Shown here in pieces: positions 21,697 through 32,538 of a stretch of 64,000 nucleotides of DNA (its first letter is position 1; every line of letters begins with the position of its first letter). Position numbers and translations under genes: made by a program. Origin of the DNA: Vitellaria paradoxa (Eukaryota > Streptophyta > Magnoliopsida > Ericales > Sapotaceae); NCBI GenBank assembly GCA_019916065.1, contig CM034233.1:36434862-36498861 (forward strand), written 5' to 3'. Below the pieces are notes generated by a model. It was not told where the DNA came from. It made no database searches and saw nothing but the letters and a program-made list of their open reading frames with translations.

Positions 21697-22460
21697 GCGA
21701 GATCACAAGAATAGGATGTTAGGCCTATCTTAGACTGCATATACTGACAAAATACTAGTCAAGTATGCCATACATAACTCCAGGAAAGGTATGATACCCT
21801 TCAAATATGGAGTGCCTCTCTCCATGAGCTAATGTCCTAAGACACCTCTGAAAGAGGAGCATATGAAGGCAGTTCCTTATACTTTGGTAGTAGGAAGCTG
21901 TATGCTATGTTGTGTACTAGACCCGATATCTGTTTTGCAGTGGGCATGGTAAGCCAGTATCAATCTAATCCTAGACCAGAACATTGGACTGCTACAAAGA
22001 ATATTCTTAAGTACTTAGGAAGAACTAAAGATTATATGCTGGTTTACGAATGTGGAGACCTAGTTCTTATTGGATACACAAATTTAGATTTCATGTTAGT
22101 TAAGGATTTCCAAAAATAAATACCTAGTTATGTGTTTACCCTTGGTGGAGGAGCTATTAGTTGGAAGAGTATTAAGCAGTAGTGTATTACTGACTGTACT
22201 ATTGAAGTAAAGTCCGTAGCAGCTTCAGAAGTGGCTAAGGAGGTAGTTTGGCTCAAGAAGTTCCTTATGAAACTAGGAATGGTACCACTGCTAAGTCACT
22301 TATTATGCTTTATTGTGATTATGATGGGGTTGTAACTTAATCCAAGGAGATAATAAATCACGAGGGTGGGAAGCACATTGAGAGCAAGTATCACTTAGCC
22401 AGAGACATTCGTTGTGACAAAGATTACGTCGATCGCTAACTTAGCTAATCTCTTTACCAA
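21697..22460 (+). pseudogene. Copia RT end and RNase H (element A)
   Basis: This resumes A after D, starting with the duplicated GCGAG. MLCTRPDICFAVGMVSQYQS, HWTATKNILKYLGRTKDYML and DLVLIGYTNLDF are the conserved RT/RNase H junction and RNase H start of Copia polyproteins. EVKSVAASEVAKEVVWLKKF near 22205 is the late RNase H motif. Several stops and frameshifts interrupt it (for example near 22119 and 22180). The tail, with an LANLFTKALP-like stretch at 22440-22480, leads to the purine tract. Confidence 0.88.
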
Positions 22461-22532
22461 GGCTTTGCCTACAAAGGTTTTTGGATGGGGATAAGATGTA
22501 AAGGGTCAATGACTTAAGTGCAAGTGCGAGTT

Positions 22533-23835
22533 TGTTGGGATGTATACATGGGATGTATACTATGAAGTCATTTATTAGATAATGCACTGATTTTATTTTA
22601 ATAAAGAATATTTATTTAATTTATTTAAGGTTTCTTTATTCCGTATGATGCATGTATTTCACGTGACAAATGTAATCCTTGATTGATTAAGGAACTTGAT
22701 TCCTGTGTATGAAAGTATTTCATACACAGATTCATACACAGGAGATATGAATATAAGTATTAATCAATCTAGATTTGTTTATAGTCAGTGATGAGACGGG
22801 GACATCTTAACTAAAAGACTGTAACGTTTTAGATTTCTATTTGACAAAATAATTTATCTCAATCATTAGAGTAGTAGACTTTGAATTCAAAATGTTGGTG
22901 TGAAAGACACTGAATGGGACAATGACAAGAAATATATATAACCTATACTATCTACATTGATGTAATTCTTGTGTTTACTCTAAGCAGTTGCTTTAAATCC
23001 TGAGACAGTGATGGACACTATTTTATGTAGTGATGACTTTAATTTATTAGAATGAGGTTGATTACCATTAAGTCAACACCTTAGTGTTTTGCAAAGTTAT
23101 TGTATAAAATTAGGAAACATACACTGTCAAAAAGGAATCCATAATCTCATTTGAGATAGGGATATTATCCATATTAAGAATATTAACTAATCATTGAATC
23201 TGGATCTAGTCGTCTTAATGATATGTTATTGTGATGCTAACAAACATAAGATGATTAGAATAATTTTTTAGAATATAGAAAGAGGTGCCAATTAGAATTG
23301 GATAGTTTTTTAATTCTAATTATCTCAGTATCTGGTGGAGGGGCTTAATTGTAGAATTAAAAAGTGAACAAGGTATTTTATGACATTATTTCAGTAGACT
23401 AGGGTTGGAGTTTAATTATACATTTTTAGTGGAGTAAGGTATAATTATTAGGGGATGTATTTGTAATTATGAGATAATTATGGGTAATTTTCTAATTAGC
23501 CAACTTAAGTTTATTTACACCTAAGTCCCTACTCTTGTCTGTACAAAAGGATAGTCTTTTCAATTGCCCACACAACCTTGGACATTAAAAAAGTTCTAAA
23601 AGGATCCTAACAAGAAAAAGAGTAGAAGACTTGGGAGTCTTAACCATCGAGAAAGAAAATTCTTCAAGAAACTAAGATTAAATCAAAAAACAACGAAAGG
23701 TCAGGTTTGCTTTTTTAATTTGAATTTATTTTTTGTATTTAAAATATAATGGTATAAGAAGGTTATATTATTTCATACATGATTGATCCAAAAAAAATTT
23801 TGAAAACCTCTTCCACAGTGTTCTTGATTCCAACA
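22533..23835 (+). repeat. 3' LTR of element A
   Basis: 1303 bp from TGTTGGGATGTATAC to CCAACA, after a decayed purine tract (AAGTGCGAGTT for the usual AAGTGGGAGTT). A near-perfect duplication of GGATGTATAC lies at its start. An inverted relative of the same LTR family is found at 32368-35180 (element L). Confidence 0.88.
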
Positions 23836-25655
23836 ATATCATCATGTTATGCCATCCTAGCTTGTCTCGTAGTTATATATCATGGTATAACATGCCTAAA
23901 CATCATATACTATGCTAGCACATGCTATGATATGCCATACACCATGTTTTGACATGCCTGCACATGGAATGACATGCTAGAACACATTTAAACATGCAAA
24001 CACACACACACGTCGGTTTATATAGACTTAGAAATCAAACGCTTACTAAACTAGAGCATTCACCTAAGCAAATAGGGCTCTAAAGATTGGGAATGGCTTA
24101 CGATTAGTTAAGTCGGTGATTTCTGAGCTCCTAATCAGAGCTATAAGTTCTCAAATGATAATCACTCATTTGTGCAAGGTGCATTCTTGGAGTTGAGCTC
24201 TTCAATAGAGCAAAATCCTTTCTCCAGTTATGCACAAGGTACTAACTACCCCTATTTCATTTGGAGCAAGGCTCATTTCTCATGTTGCGCATAAAGTACA
24301 AACTATTCTATTTACTCTTGGAGCAAAGCTCCTTTTTTCCCAGTTATACACAAGGTGCTAACAGCTCTTTCACTCTAGAGTAAGGCTCTTTTTTCTAGTT
24401 AAGCACAAGGTCCTATCTTTTATCATCTAGAGCAAAGTCTCTTCCCAAGTCGCACATAAGGCGCTAACTTTCATTTCTATCTCAAAACAAGCTCTTGCAC
24501 TTTGGTCAATACAAAGACAATTACTCCAAATATTAACCTAGAGAGTTAGACTCTTCTTCATCTCATCTTAGAAGCGAGACTTTTTCATACTAAACTAGTA
24601 CACAGTACCAACCTTATCAATTGTTCACAAACACCCATATACTTAGCCTACATTGGCTAATGATGAAGCTCACTATACCTAAGGCCAATCAATTTGCCAT
24701 CCATGGCATTTTTATCACACTTGCTTCTACTCATATACACATTTAAACATCACTAGGTACGTAGGCAACTCGAGCACATAGCTTGGGTCTGGTCACCATG
24801 GTCTTCATAGATATCTACGTAAGGCACTATCTAGACTTGGAACAAGGCTCCCACACACTTGTATCATTACAAATACATGTAGTTTCAACCATAGGTTTGA
24901 ACTATATTGACCTGACCTTTATCACAAGGTACGTAGGTAGCTTGAGCAAATAGCTTGAGTCTAGTCACTTTGGTTTTATAAGCCATATTTCAATACACAT
25001 TTCATTCCTAGCGTGCACACACTCATGCATGAGGACTATATAAGTCCACATACCTGATTCAATATAGATTCCTAATCAAATCTCATCCCTAGTCATATAT
25101 TCAGTCTTTAACTTACACATAGAGTCAAACTAGCATATAAAACCCCCTGGGGTGCATTACTACCAAATAGGTAGGCATTACACTATACTGGCACACATGA
25201 GCTAGGTACATTTGATTCACATTTTATAAATCATTTGCATTTATAGGTTATATGCTATGATCATTATAAACTATTCATTATCTTGTGAGATTATGACTAC
25301 GAATAGTGGAAAGGGACTTTGAGTATCCTTTGGTATTTAGGTGTAATGGTATTTGTGTGTAGCCGAACCCTTAGATCCATTATCTCTGATTACACTAACC
25401 AGTCAAGAGTCACTAAAAAGGGTGTTTTTTGTCACATCTTTCAAAACATAAACAAAACATTTTAAATCATAATTAAAACTCAGGTTTCTTGACACACCTA
25501 CTTTGAAAGCATCGGTTGGCGAATCTTAGTCTCTGTAATCAAGACCCTATTTTAAAAATAAAAATATACTTTTTCATATTTGGGTGATCTCGAATGCACC
25601 ATCTCACAATAAAGACTTACGAGTAGTGCCCTGTTGGCCTGGTGTGTGGATTCAG
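23836..25655. repeat. Repeat R: unidentified dispersed repeat with internal minisatellite
   Basis: No coding potential seen. The part up to about 24960 is homologous, in inverted orientation, to 45325-46790. It contains a GCACAAGGTGCTAAC / GAGCAAGGCTC minisatellite at about 24175-24520, and boxes such as CTACGTAAGGCAC and AGGTACGTAGG with AGCTTGAGTCTAGTCAC. The right part (25250-25655) resembles LTR-like non-coding sequence, and gives way near 25656 to integrase of element F. I infer part of a retrotransposon LTR or leader, but the family is unrecognised. Confidence 0.6.
24175..24520. repeat. Minisatellite in R, about 55-60 bp period
   Basis: Imperfect units each combine a 'gcacaaggtgcta' segment with a 'gagcaaggctc' segment. 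The inverted copy at 45885-46290 shows the same unit more clearly. Confidence 0.7.
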
Positions 25656-26345
25656 TCGCAATACATTTCTACAAAAGATCAGTAGGGATACTTATGCATA
25701 AATACAAAGTTGTTCATAAAGTAAGCATACCCTATCACCCCCAAACAAGTGGATAGGCTGAGTTTGCTAATAGAAAGATTAAGCCAATCCTAGAAAAGAT
25801 GTCCAAACTGCAAAGATTGGTCACTATGCTTTATTGACTCCCTTTTGGCCTATCGTATTATATACAAAACATCATTAGGGATTTCACCATACTGACCTAT
25901 TTATGAAACTCATGCCATCTATTTGTCGAACTAGAGTGTAAGGTATATTGGGCCATCAGATAGTTCAATGCCAGTCTCGATGAGGTAGCTCCACTGTAAA
26001 TTACAATTGGTAGAAATGGATGAGTTAAGAAATGCTGCATTTGAGAATACGATGATATCTAAAGAAAGAATAAAGAGGCTCCATGACAAACACGTAGCAA
26101 CGAAAGTGTCTTATAAAGGATAGAAAGTGTTACTCTATAAGTTACAGCTTCATCTTTTCCCAGGGAAACTCCAGTTTAAGTGGGTTGGGTCATTTTTTGT
26201 TCATAATGTATTCAAGCATGAAGCCATAGAAATTGAAAATCTAAAATATAAAAATTGCTTCAAAGTAAATGGGCACCACTTGAAGCCATCTTGTCGGTTC
26301 AGTTGAATCATGGGATCTTCAAGATCCCCCATCCTTTGAATAATC
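25656..26345 (+). pseudogene. Integrase C-terminal fragment of element F
   Basis: Begins inside the integrase core with HFYKRSVG-, YKVVHKVSIPYHPQTSG- and AEFANRKIKPILEK-like readings, in frame-shifted pieces. It continues through the C-terminal tail with [19 protein letters not shown] and ESWDLQDPPSFE. These match integrase of E and H. The 5' three quarters of the element is missing: the left edge is an abrupt junction with repeat R. Many stops and shifts. Confidence 0.8.
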
Positions 26346-27179
26346 TCCAAGATCTCCGAATTTGTTATTTATACCATTTTTTTCCTTGTAAAAATTCCAA
26401 ATTTGTTTTTTAGTGTGAGGATCGAGTTTGAGTTCTCAAAATTATTGGAAGAGAATCAAATGAAGAAAGAAAACTAAAAAGTACCCTGGCATCCAAATGC
26501 CATCCAGACACTAACAGACAGTACCCCAAGGCAAAATTTTTCCCTTATTGTGTCCGGACGTCGGTGTGCTAACCAAATATGGTGCATTAGATAGATAGGG
26601 TTTTAACCTCGTTGGCCTCTCGTTCTTCATGCTCTCTCTCTCTCTCATCCCTCTCTCTACTCCCGCGTTCATCTCTCTCTCTACCCGACCAAATTCTAAC
26701 CATTTTTCGATAATTTTTTGGTGGATTTGAGCCCTACTCAAGTATCCTACAATGATTTCAAGCCTTGCGGTGTTTTCAACCATAGAGAACCAAGAACTCG
26801 TGAGTTCCCTCATGTCCTTTACTGTTTTTCACTATTCCCACAAGTTGTTCATCTTCAAAGCACAAAGAGGTGAGTCTTTAGAATTTTTAAAGTTTTTCTT
26901 CCATAAACTTTCATTCTTGCAAAGACCCATATGTGTGGTCTTTTGAAATCTTCTCTTCGAAAAGAATATGATGAAATCTTCACATTTGGACAAAATAGAA
27001 TGGACCACCATTTATGGGTGGACTTAGGAATTGCCATCTGTGAAGTTAATATATAAGGGATGCCATCACATTTCTCATATTTTCCCCATATTTTATTCAT
27101 CACTGTCCCTTTTTTTTTTTAAATGGGGACCATAAGCGTTGATTTGGAATTTTTTTAAATTTTTGTTATTAATTTTGTA
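26346..27179 (+). other. Spacer between integrase and ORF2 in F
   Basis: Non-coding. It contains a GTGTCCGGAC-like box near 26550, CT-rich simple sequence (26633-26690, CTCTCTCTC runs) and poly-T near 27110-27120. Small frames at 26511-26946 do not resemble proteins I know. Confidence 0.55.
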
Positions 27180-27500
27180 AGAAAATGGGTCCCCGTAAGA
27201 TGCCGGTAAGATGCATTAAAACATCCCAAAGATATGATACTCATAGATTAGGTCTAAGGTCGCCGAAGTAGCATTGGGATATTCTGGGAAAATAAATCCA
27301 TAATTATTGAGAGAACCTGGGAAATAGAGCATTTTAGGGAGAATGAATTGTAGTGGTACCAAAACTTTGATAAATATGGGTGGATTCAATTTGCTCACTT
27401 CTACCCCCAGTGTGTCCTAGAGGCAGTGAGGGAGTTCTTTACCAATGTTAATGGGGATATGACTGAGAATGAGGATGGGGGGAGGAAATTCTAAGCTATG
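27180..27500 (+). pseudogene. ORF2 remnant of element F
   Basis: After ATG 27187 the first residues read MGPRKMP, comparable to MPPRTKQ in E and MAPRKSN in H. Further on, TWEIEHFRENEL, FDKYGWIQFAHFYPQCV and AVREFFTNVNGDM can be read in shifted frames. They align with VWRIYQFHSEEF, EGRQWLHITQFQASCV and VVREFFANIRED of E. The function of this second frame is not established here; in plant Gypsy elements of this kind it lies between integrase and the 3' LTR, where env-like or other accessory frames are found. Confidence 0.62.
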
Positions 27501-28202
27501 TGAGAGGTGCAGAGATTAAAGTAACCCGCGATGCTTTTACTACAAAAGACCTAACAGACTTTAGGTGAAAAATATTTGTAAGAGCATTGATCTAATCAAT
27601 GTTGGTTGAATAGGGTCATCTTGATTTATGCATTTATAATGTTTTTCATGAAGCTGTACTCACTCACATGTACTTAAATTCTTTGTTCACGTCTTGATTA
27701 GGTTCAGTGCACTAAATTTGTTTTGCATTCTTGCACGAACCATAAGCAAATCCTTTTCTAGAGTGAAATTATTTGTTAAGTGAACAACCTAGTGAGATTT
27801 GAACTCAAAGCTGCAGTCTAGGGTCATATTTGGTAGTTGATTTGCATAGGTAAAATGAATTAACACACTTCAGTTTAAATGATTGAAAAATGGCTAAGTT
27901 TGACATGTGTTGAAAAGAGTTTATACAATTTTTAAGTAATGTGACTTGTTTACTTTTTAGACTGAACCAGGATTTTCTTTGCTGGTTGATATTTAACCTA
28001 GAATTGGTTAGGAATTTTGTGGGTAGATTCAATATAAATACCCATAGGACTTTACTTATCCATTAGGAATGACCTACAGGGTTTAAAAGGCTTGCTGCAT
28101 GTAGCTAAGTGCATTCATGATTACAATAAAAGAGAATCTAGGAGTTTGTTTAACTCAGTACTTTCATCGCTATGAACTAGCAATGGGCAAGTTGGAAGGG
28201 AG
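27501..28202 (+). promoter_or_regulatory. 3' untranslated part of F with conserved block and purine tract
   Basis: No gene seen in 27501-28019. At 28020-28125 GTGGGTAGATTCA, AATACCCATAGGACTTTACT, CAGGGTTTAAAAGGCTTGC and GTAGCTAAGTG follow the same order as in D and E. TTGGAAGGGAG ends at the LTR. Confidence 0.6.
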
Positions 28203-29515
28203 TGATTATGCTTGAAAAGGGTAATCCTAAACCTTAATTTCCATTGTTATTAACTGTAGTTTTCTCTTATAATGCATGTGTTTTTTTTTTTTTTTAATTC
28301 TGGGATACTTAAGGAAATTCGTTCTTTTTGTGTAGGTATTGACAAAAAACGTAAAAAGTTTGCTGGAAGTCATCACAAAGAAAAAAGGTGGATGTAAACC
28401 AAGAGAAAAGAGGCCGAAATTACTCAAAAAAACCTAATGTCCGGACACCATCCGAATGCCACAAACTCGCCAGCAAATATCTTTAGGGTTTTTTTTGTAT
28501 TCTATAAATACCTGACTTATGTATAGACCAGGGGTAGTCGTCTATTACTTTTCGGTTCTTTTCTTTTCTAGAATTCTTTAGAGTTTAAAGAGATTTCCTT
28601 TAGGATTTATGCATTCAAGATGGGATTCAAGGATAGTTTTGCAACATTCAGTACAAGTTTCTGCTTTTCTCACTACAATGGCATTTGTTTCTTATTATTC
28701 TACTTTTATTTCCTATTCTTATTTAATTGCAATGCTAGCATAGATGTTCAATCTTGATTCAACCCATCAATGATGAGCGGAGTCTTGCTTCTTTCATGAA
28801 TGTGATCAAAACCTAGAATGCAAGGTAAAATTTGCATGTTGGGGTTTCTAAATCCTGTTTTCAATTATTTTCAAAACCTTCGAAAATGCATGTTCTTGAT
28901 CATATTTCCTTGAAATCCCTAATAAGAACATGTGATTAAAACTTTCACAATACTTTGGAAATAAACGAAATAGGAGTTAGACAATAGAATATTTTTCGAT
29001 TTTCTAATCATAAACGTGATTTTGAAAATTGTGCTTTGGGAATTTGTTTTCATGCAAATATCTTTCTAGTTTATTTTTCCTAAATGTGAATCTTAAACTA
29101 AATATGCATATCACATCCATTGCTAGGGTAAGAGATCCACCACCCGAATTTATAGGTTGGATCAAGATATTTTAATACTTCTATACTTAGATTTTTATTA
29201 TTGCTTTCACTACACTCATTAGGATTAAGTATTGGATTTCATCACTTAATTGATCAGGGTAGAGTAAAATCTATTCAAAATTCCTGAATCTTAGTTTATT
29301 TTCATAAGTGCATTTAAATTCAATTGTCAAGTAGTTAGCTTAATCACCTCACTTCAAACCCAATTCTATTTACTTTTTCTAGTTTTAATAAAGAAATTAA
29401 TAAGTAGCTTAACTTGGAAAACCCTAGCATTCAATTTGCATAGGTTTCCTAAGGATTCGATCTCGGTCTCGTCAAGTAAAACCTATGCTGCACGCTCCAA
29501 CATTTTCGAGGATAA
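28203..29515 (+). repeat. LTR of element F
   Basis: Starts TGATTATGCTTGAAAAGGGTAAT, closely matching the start of the G and E LTRs (TGATTACACTTGAAAAGTGTAAT). It contains GTCCGGACACC near 28440 and ends after GATTCGATCTCGGTCTCG, homologous to the GATTCGACCTCGGACTCACC near the G LTR end. The exact right end is uncertain. Confidence 0.72.
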
Positions 29516-29539
29516 TAATGACAATATTTCGAGGCAGTC

Positions 29540-30759
29540 AAATTATATGAAAAATCTCCGATCAAGTTAACCCAAGAAGCATTCTTAATGGATCTTCAAG
29601 GTTTAATGATAACGCAATCCACTCTATAATCGAATAGATCGGAAGATATGGCATTAAAATCAAGATGAGAACATTCCAGGACTCAATTTAGAATTAAAAA
29701 GTAGTTCAACTTAATTGAAGTGTCAATCTAAACACTTCAAGTGCATAATTTATATAAAGTGCATGAGAGTTATAAATTAGTAATCCCCCTACAAAATCAA
29801 ACAATTGTGCATGAAGATTCTAAACACGTAACTCACATACAATCTAACATGAGCTATACAATTTAATGTTGAATCAACTAACCATTTCTAAAGTATCTAA
29901 ACTAAATCAAGATCATTCATCAATTTAAGGAGATCATTCATGAAAGCTCAATTACTATGAAAATTCACTTCAATTGCAACCATCCTCAACTTGAATCCAA
30001 GAAGAAAACTACTCACTCATATTGAAATGGAAACTAAAATTTGCATATTGATATGAAAACATTACAATAAATTTTGGTTTGGAAGAGAAAATTGAAAAAG
30101 AAAATTATAAGGAAAAACTTTCTAATCTAGCAAACAAGATCCAAATTCTCTCCCTACTCCTCTCTAACTATATAACTCTATTTCTTTATCTCCAAACAAT
30201 TACAATTCGTAGCTATTTATATCAAATCCCTACTAAAATTATAATTTTGCCCTCAATTAAATTCAATCTAGAAGTCCTCAGGCCATTTAGAGCCATGTCC
30301 GTACAAGGCCACCCACCATCCGAACAAGGCTCCAGAGGGTAGTCATGACTTTAACTTTTCCCATCCTGAATTATATGTACCCCTCTTTGTTGATCGAACA
30401 ATGGTGCACACGACCCACCGTCTAGATAGTCGTTCGAATGGTATTGTGACACTTAGCTCCTCTTTCTTTCTTTTGCACATTCTAGCTCTCTGTCATGCAA
30501 TCATAGGTGTGAATGAGCATCATCCGAACCAGGGTTTGAATGGTAGGACTGTCTGGGCAAAGGTCCAAACAGTATTCTTCCCTTCTACTCTTTTTGCATC
30601 CTTTTCCACTTCAAATCACTCTTTGTATGTTAAAATTTCTTACATATGCTTGAAATGGGGGAAAAATAATATTTAGGTACATTTAAGTCACATAATCCCT
30701 TATTGTGCATGATTAATCACTCTTAGTATGTTTAATTTGTCATTTTTGGTGAATAATCA
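29540..30759 (-). repeat. K: LTR-like unit of the H type
   Basis: Reading leftwards from 30759 it starts TGATTATTCACC. Its middle resembles the LTR of H in the same orientation: both have TTGAATCCAAGAAGA or TTGAATCCAAAAAGA, AACTACTCA, AACAAGATC and ATTGCCCTC in matching order. Paired boxes such as TCCGAACAAGG and TCGTTCGAATGG lie at 30299-30575. The frames at 30079-30676 are within the LTR. The left end is unclear and no duplication was found, so whether it is a solo or a truncated LTR stays open. Confidence 0.5.
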
Positions 30760-31378
30760 ATTACCAAACAAAAAAAAAAAAAAATAGATGTTACAATATA
30801 GCCTAAGACTCTACTCTAACGAGTAACACTACCTAACCTAAATCACTTACATCCCTAATGATTTAGGTAAAGTAACCCCAATCCATTTCCAGCGGTAGGA
30901 ATACAAAAGCAAGGCACAGCGGCCCTAACCTAAATTAGGGAACTCTATAGCCTAGTCCACTAATAAAATACTCCACTTGTAAATAGCTCAGAATCATGTT
31001 AAGAAATTACAAATAAATAGGCACAAATTGCCCTTTAAACCTAACTAAGTGAGCCCAAAATAGACCCAAACTTAGTTAAATCACAAAAATCCTACCCAAT
31101 AATAATTAAAATAAAGTCTATCCTATAGGTACAAAATAAACACCAAGTGAGCCCAAAAAAGACTCAACATTAGTAAATACAAAAATCTCTACCCATATAT
31201 AAATAAAAATAATTACTAGCCCAAGGGTAAAAAATTACTCAACCACATGTCGTGTGTAGTTTGGAAGAGCCAAACATCCACTAAGCAACTACTGAAACAT
31301 CCCCTAAGCAGGAAAAATCCTGTCAAAAACACCTAGGATGTCGTAATTAACTTAAGAGGTGACACCAGCCCTAATCTT
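30760..31378. other. Unassigned intergenic sequence
   Basis: An A-run at 30770-30784, then AT-rich DNA with repeated words (CAAGTGAGCCCAAAA twice, near 31047 and 31143). No coding region, LTR or structured RNA recognised. Confidence 0.5.
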
Positions 31379-31964
31379 TCACTGTCTACCACTTTTCTTC
31401 CTCGTCTTTGCTGGAAAACACATGTGCAAAATCGAAAAGAAGAGAAGAACAACAATTAGCATTAAGTTCAATGACAAAACAAGTCCATCTCGAACCATAA
31501 AGAGTAGCTCTTCTCCCTCATCGTGACTTTCCTGTAACACTTTCTCTGATGCAGCTAGTTGGGGAATGAAAAACTGCTACTTAGCTTTCCTCAGCACCAC
31601 TCTTGTCAAACCATCAAGCTCTTGAACAATGTCCCACCATGAACAACTGTAGATTGGTAGATCAATCTCCAGCTTCATAGTTCTCACCCAGATATAGAGT
31701 CAGATAATCTTCATGGCCTACTAACATTTGTTGTCTCCCAAACATCAAGACGAGAATAAAGGGCAAAATGACCATGAAAATAAGAATCAAGTTAACAACT
31801 GCAGCAAACTACCATGGAATCACCTTCAAAAACCCGCAACAAGCTGGTGTCAATCTATTGGCCCCCATCATGGCTATTCCTCTCCAATGAATCCCAATCA
31901 AGATCAACCTTGGAACTTCCGTTATAGTTAGTAGACCAAGGAAATGACCATACTTGCAAATCAT
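31379..31964 (-). pseudogene. Broken membrane-protein-like gene, family unknown
   Basis: Two overlapping minus-strand frames look like pieces of one protein. The first (31964-31662, ATG at 31964) has one internal TAG at 31809-31811 and encodes a hydrophobic segment FMVILPFILVLMFGRQQ. The second (31678-31379) has one TAG at 31577-31579 and encodes YSCSWWDIVQELDGLTRVV, then SHDEGEELLF, a second hydrophobic helix LMLIVVLLFFSIL and a basic tail AKTRKKSGRQ before its stop. A helix followed by a short basic tail suggests a C-terminal membrane anchor. It could be an env-like retroelement frame or a captured host gene; I do not recognise it. Confidence 0.4.
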
Positions 31965-32367
31965 GGTGCTACTATAACCAATAAGGTATATGAGACCTTA
32001 TGACCTGAAAGGTTAAGAAACTATGCGCAGTTCAATGTGAAACTTTTACTCTTAGCTTGGAGACCACAACTAAAAAAGAGACTATAGCCCGTTATCATCT
32101 TCAACCAAATGGGCATCCAAGAGAAGAAAAAAATCAAAACCCAAGGGAGATCCATGAAAGGATTACCCATTTGTTGCATAACTAAGACTTCCACCACGAA
32201 AACTAGATCTGAAATCATTAACTCACTCTTTATATGGTAAGGATTTAGCACATAGGGTAGCACAACATTTGAGAAATAAGAAAATAAATGCAATGGTCAA
32301 TAAAACTAATCCATCCTCACAAATGATAAAAAAAAATGGAGGGTTTGGGAGAGGCGGAAGAAAGATA
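31965..32367 (-). other. Hydrophobic frames upstream of the membrane-like pseudogene
   Basis: Minus-strand frames spanning 32021-32480 also encode hydrophobic stretches (for example LPWVLIFFFSWMPIWL), but they overlap each other and run into the LTR of element L. They may be upstream parts of the same decayed gene or chance. No start or homology supports a call. Confidence 0.25.
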
Positions 32368-32538
32368 TGTTGGAACCAGGAACACAGCAGAACAGGTTTT
32401 AAAAAAAATTCAGATCGATCAAGCATGAAAGAAAATAGACTTCTTACATCATTGTGTTCAAAGCACAAAAATGAATTCAAAAATAATAATCAAAACGGAC
32501 CTTTTTGATGTTGCTTGATTTAATCTTCATTTGTTGAA

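Larger units (their letters stand above)
3930..23835 (+). mobile_element. Element A: old Copia retrotransposon, 5'-truncated, split by B and D
   Basis: Going rightwards: end of the pre-integrase region and integrase core (3953-4830), RT start (4896-5227), insertion B (5228-9580), RT middle (9581-9999), insertion D (10000-21696), RT end and RNase H (21697-22460), a degraded purine tract (near 22520-22532) and a 3' LTR (22533-23835). Removing B and D, with one copy of each 5-bp duplication, restores continuity of the RT-encoding DNA. The 5' LTR, gag and protease are missing. Many stops show that this is the oldest host layer here. Confidence 0.88.
25656..29515 (+). mobile_element. Element F: 3' half of an Athila-like Gypsy element
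   Basis: Order: integrase tail, spacer, ORF2 remnant (about 27180-27500), conserved block (28020-28125), purine tract (about 28190-28202, GGAAGGGAG), LTR starting TGATTATGC at 28203. The LTR ends near 29515, where TGACAATATTTCGAGGCA may be a decayed primer site. If so, the LTR is also the left LTR of a lost tandem neighbour. Heavily decayed. Confidence 0.75.

Noticed and set aside
29540..30759. K as a solo LTR with a clean duplication
   Set aside because: ATTAC follows its right end but the left end could not be fixed and no matching five bases were found, so only an LTR-like unit is claimed.
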